Source: Bryocella elongata
Lineage (GTDB): Bacteria > Acidobacteriota > Terriglobia > Terriglobales > Acidobacteriaceae
Direction of reading: 5' to 3'
DNA length: 63,069 bases
Assembly: GCF_900108185.1 (NCBI RefSeq)
Contig: NZ_FNVA01000011.1
Span: 1-63,069 of the forward strand
The notes under the pieces are model-generated. The model ran no database searches. It was not told the DNA's origin and worked only from the letters and a program-made list of their open reading frames with translations. Of the stretch, positions 63,060 through 63,069 are shown piece after piece. A program made the position numbers and the translations under genes. Each line of letters starts with the position of its first letter. Positions within the stretch are counted from its first letter, which is position 1.

Positions 63060-63069
63060 GCTGGGCTAG

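Noticed and set aside
60650..63069. Second copy of the tRNA-Asp 3' end (attR)
   Set aside because: I looked for GGTTCGAGCCCCG-like sequence on both strands and saw none; the right end is probably outside the window.

Overview
The window looks like part of a high-GC chromosome of a soil or plant-litter acidobacterium (class Terriglobia; a Granulicella, Terriglobus or Edaphobacter relative). The evidence is family-level: several giant TonB-dependent receptors with an N-terminal carboxypeptidase-regulatory-like domain, a PadR gene next to a duplicated MacB/FtsX permease of the ADOP type, and many genes for plant-polymer sugars. I have no database support for a genus.

Layout. 1-3.3 kb: a TPR membrane protein and a ClC-type chloride channel in an operon. 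3.3-9.9 kb: a phosphate-scavenging unit made of a histidine acid phosphatase (phytase-like) and its TonB receptor, divergent from a two-component system. 10-11.6 kb: argG with a long structured leader that ends in a stem plus T7. 12-27.4 kb: a xylan/xylooligosaccharide block with a membrane-anchored regulator-like protein, a TonB receptor, two PA14-containing GH3 enzymes, xylA, xylB and a divergent ROK repressor. 27.4-31.2 kb: a rhamnogalacturonan acetylesterase, then an ApbE flavin transferase translationally coupled to a Tat-exported Gfo/Idh oxidoreductase. 31.2-40.2 kb: a CpxRA-like two-component system divergent from a receptor, two small proteins, an EF-hand protein, an ApbE-DUF2271 fusion and a PepSY-type membrane protein, which I read as an envelope redox or metal-uptake locus. 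40.3-45.4 kb: araB-araA-araD followed by a LacI-family regulator, with a LacI-type operator at the promoter.

45.8 kb to the right edge: a tRNA-Asp gene followed by a tyrosine integrase, an excisionase-like HTH gene and an accessory region that runs off the window. It is an integrative element. Its backbone genes (integrase, excisionase-like, ParB, a small plasmid-type gene) flank cargo of looser, more A+T-rich composition: a LysR regulator, two paralogous small zinc-ribbon proteins, two paralogous TonB receptors, a LytS/LytTR pair, and PadR plus an ADOP permease.

Most noteworthy: (1) the two zinc-ribbon paralogues each overlap, tail to tail by about 20 bp, the 3' end of an unrelated regulator gene; (2) the padR promoter and the neighbouring receptor promoter share an 18-bp identical segment and an ATACT-N11-AGTAT operator between -35 and -10, defining a likely PadR regulon; (3) the argG leader may be an attenuator or riboswitch; (4) a cluster of TTATG-type repeats with a 12-bp perfect inverted repeat lies at the right edge beside parB.
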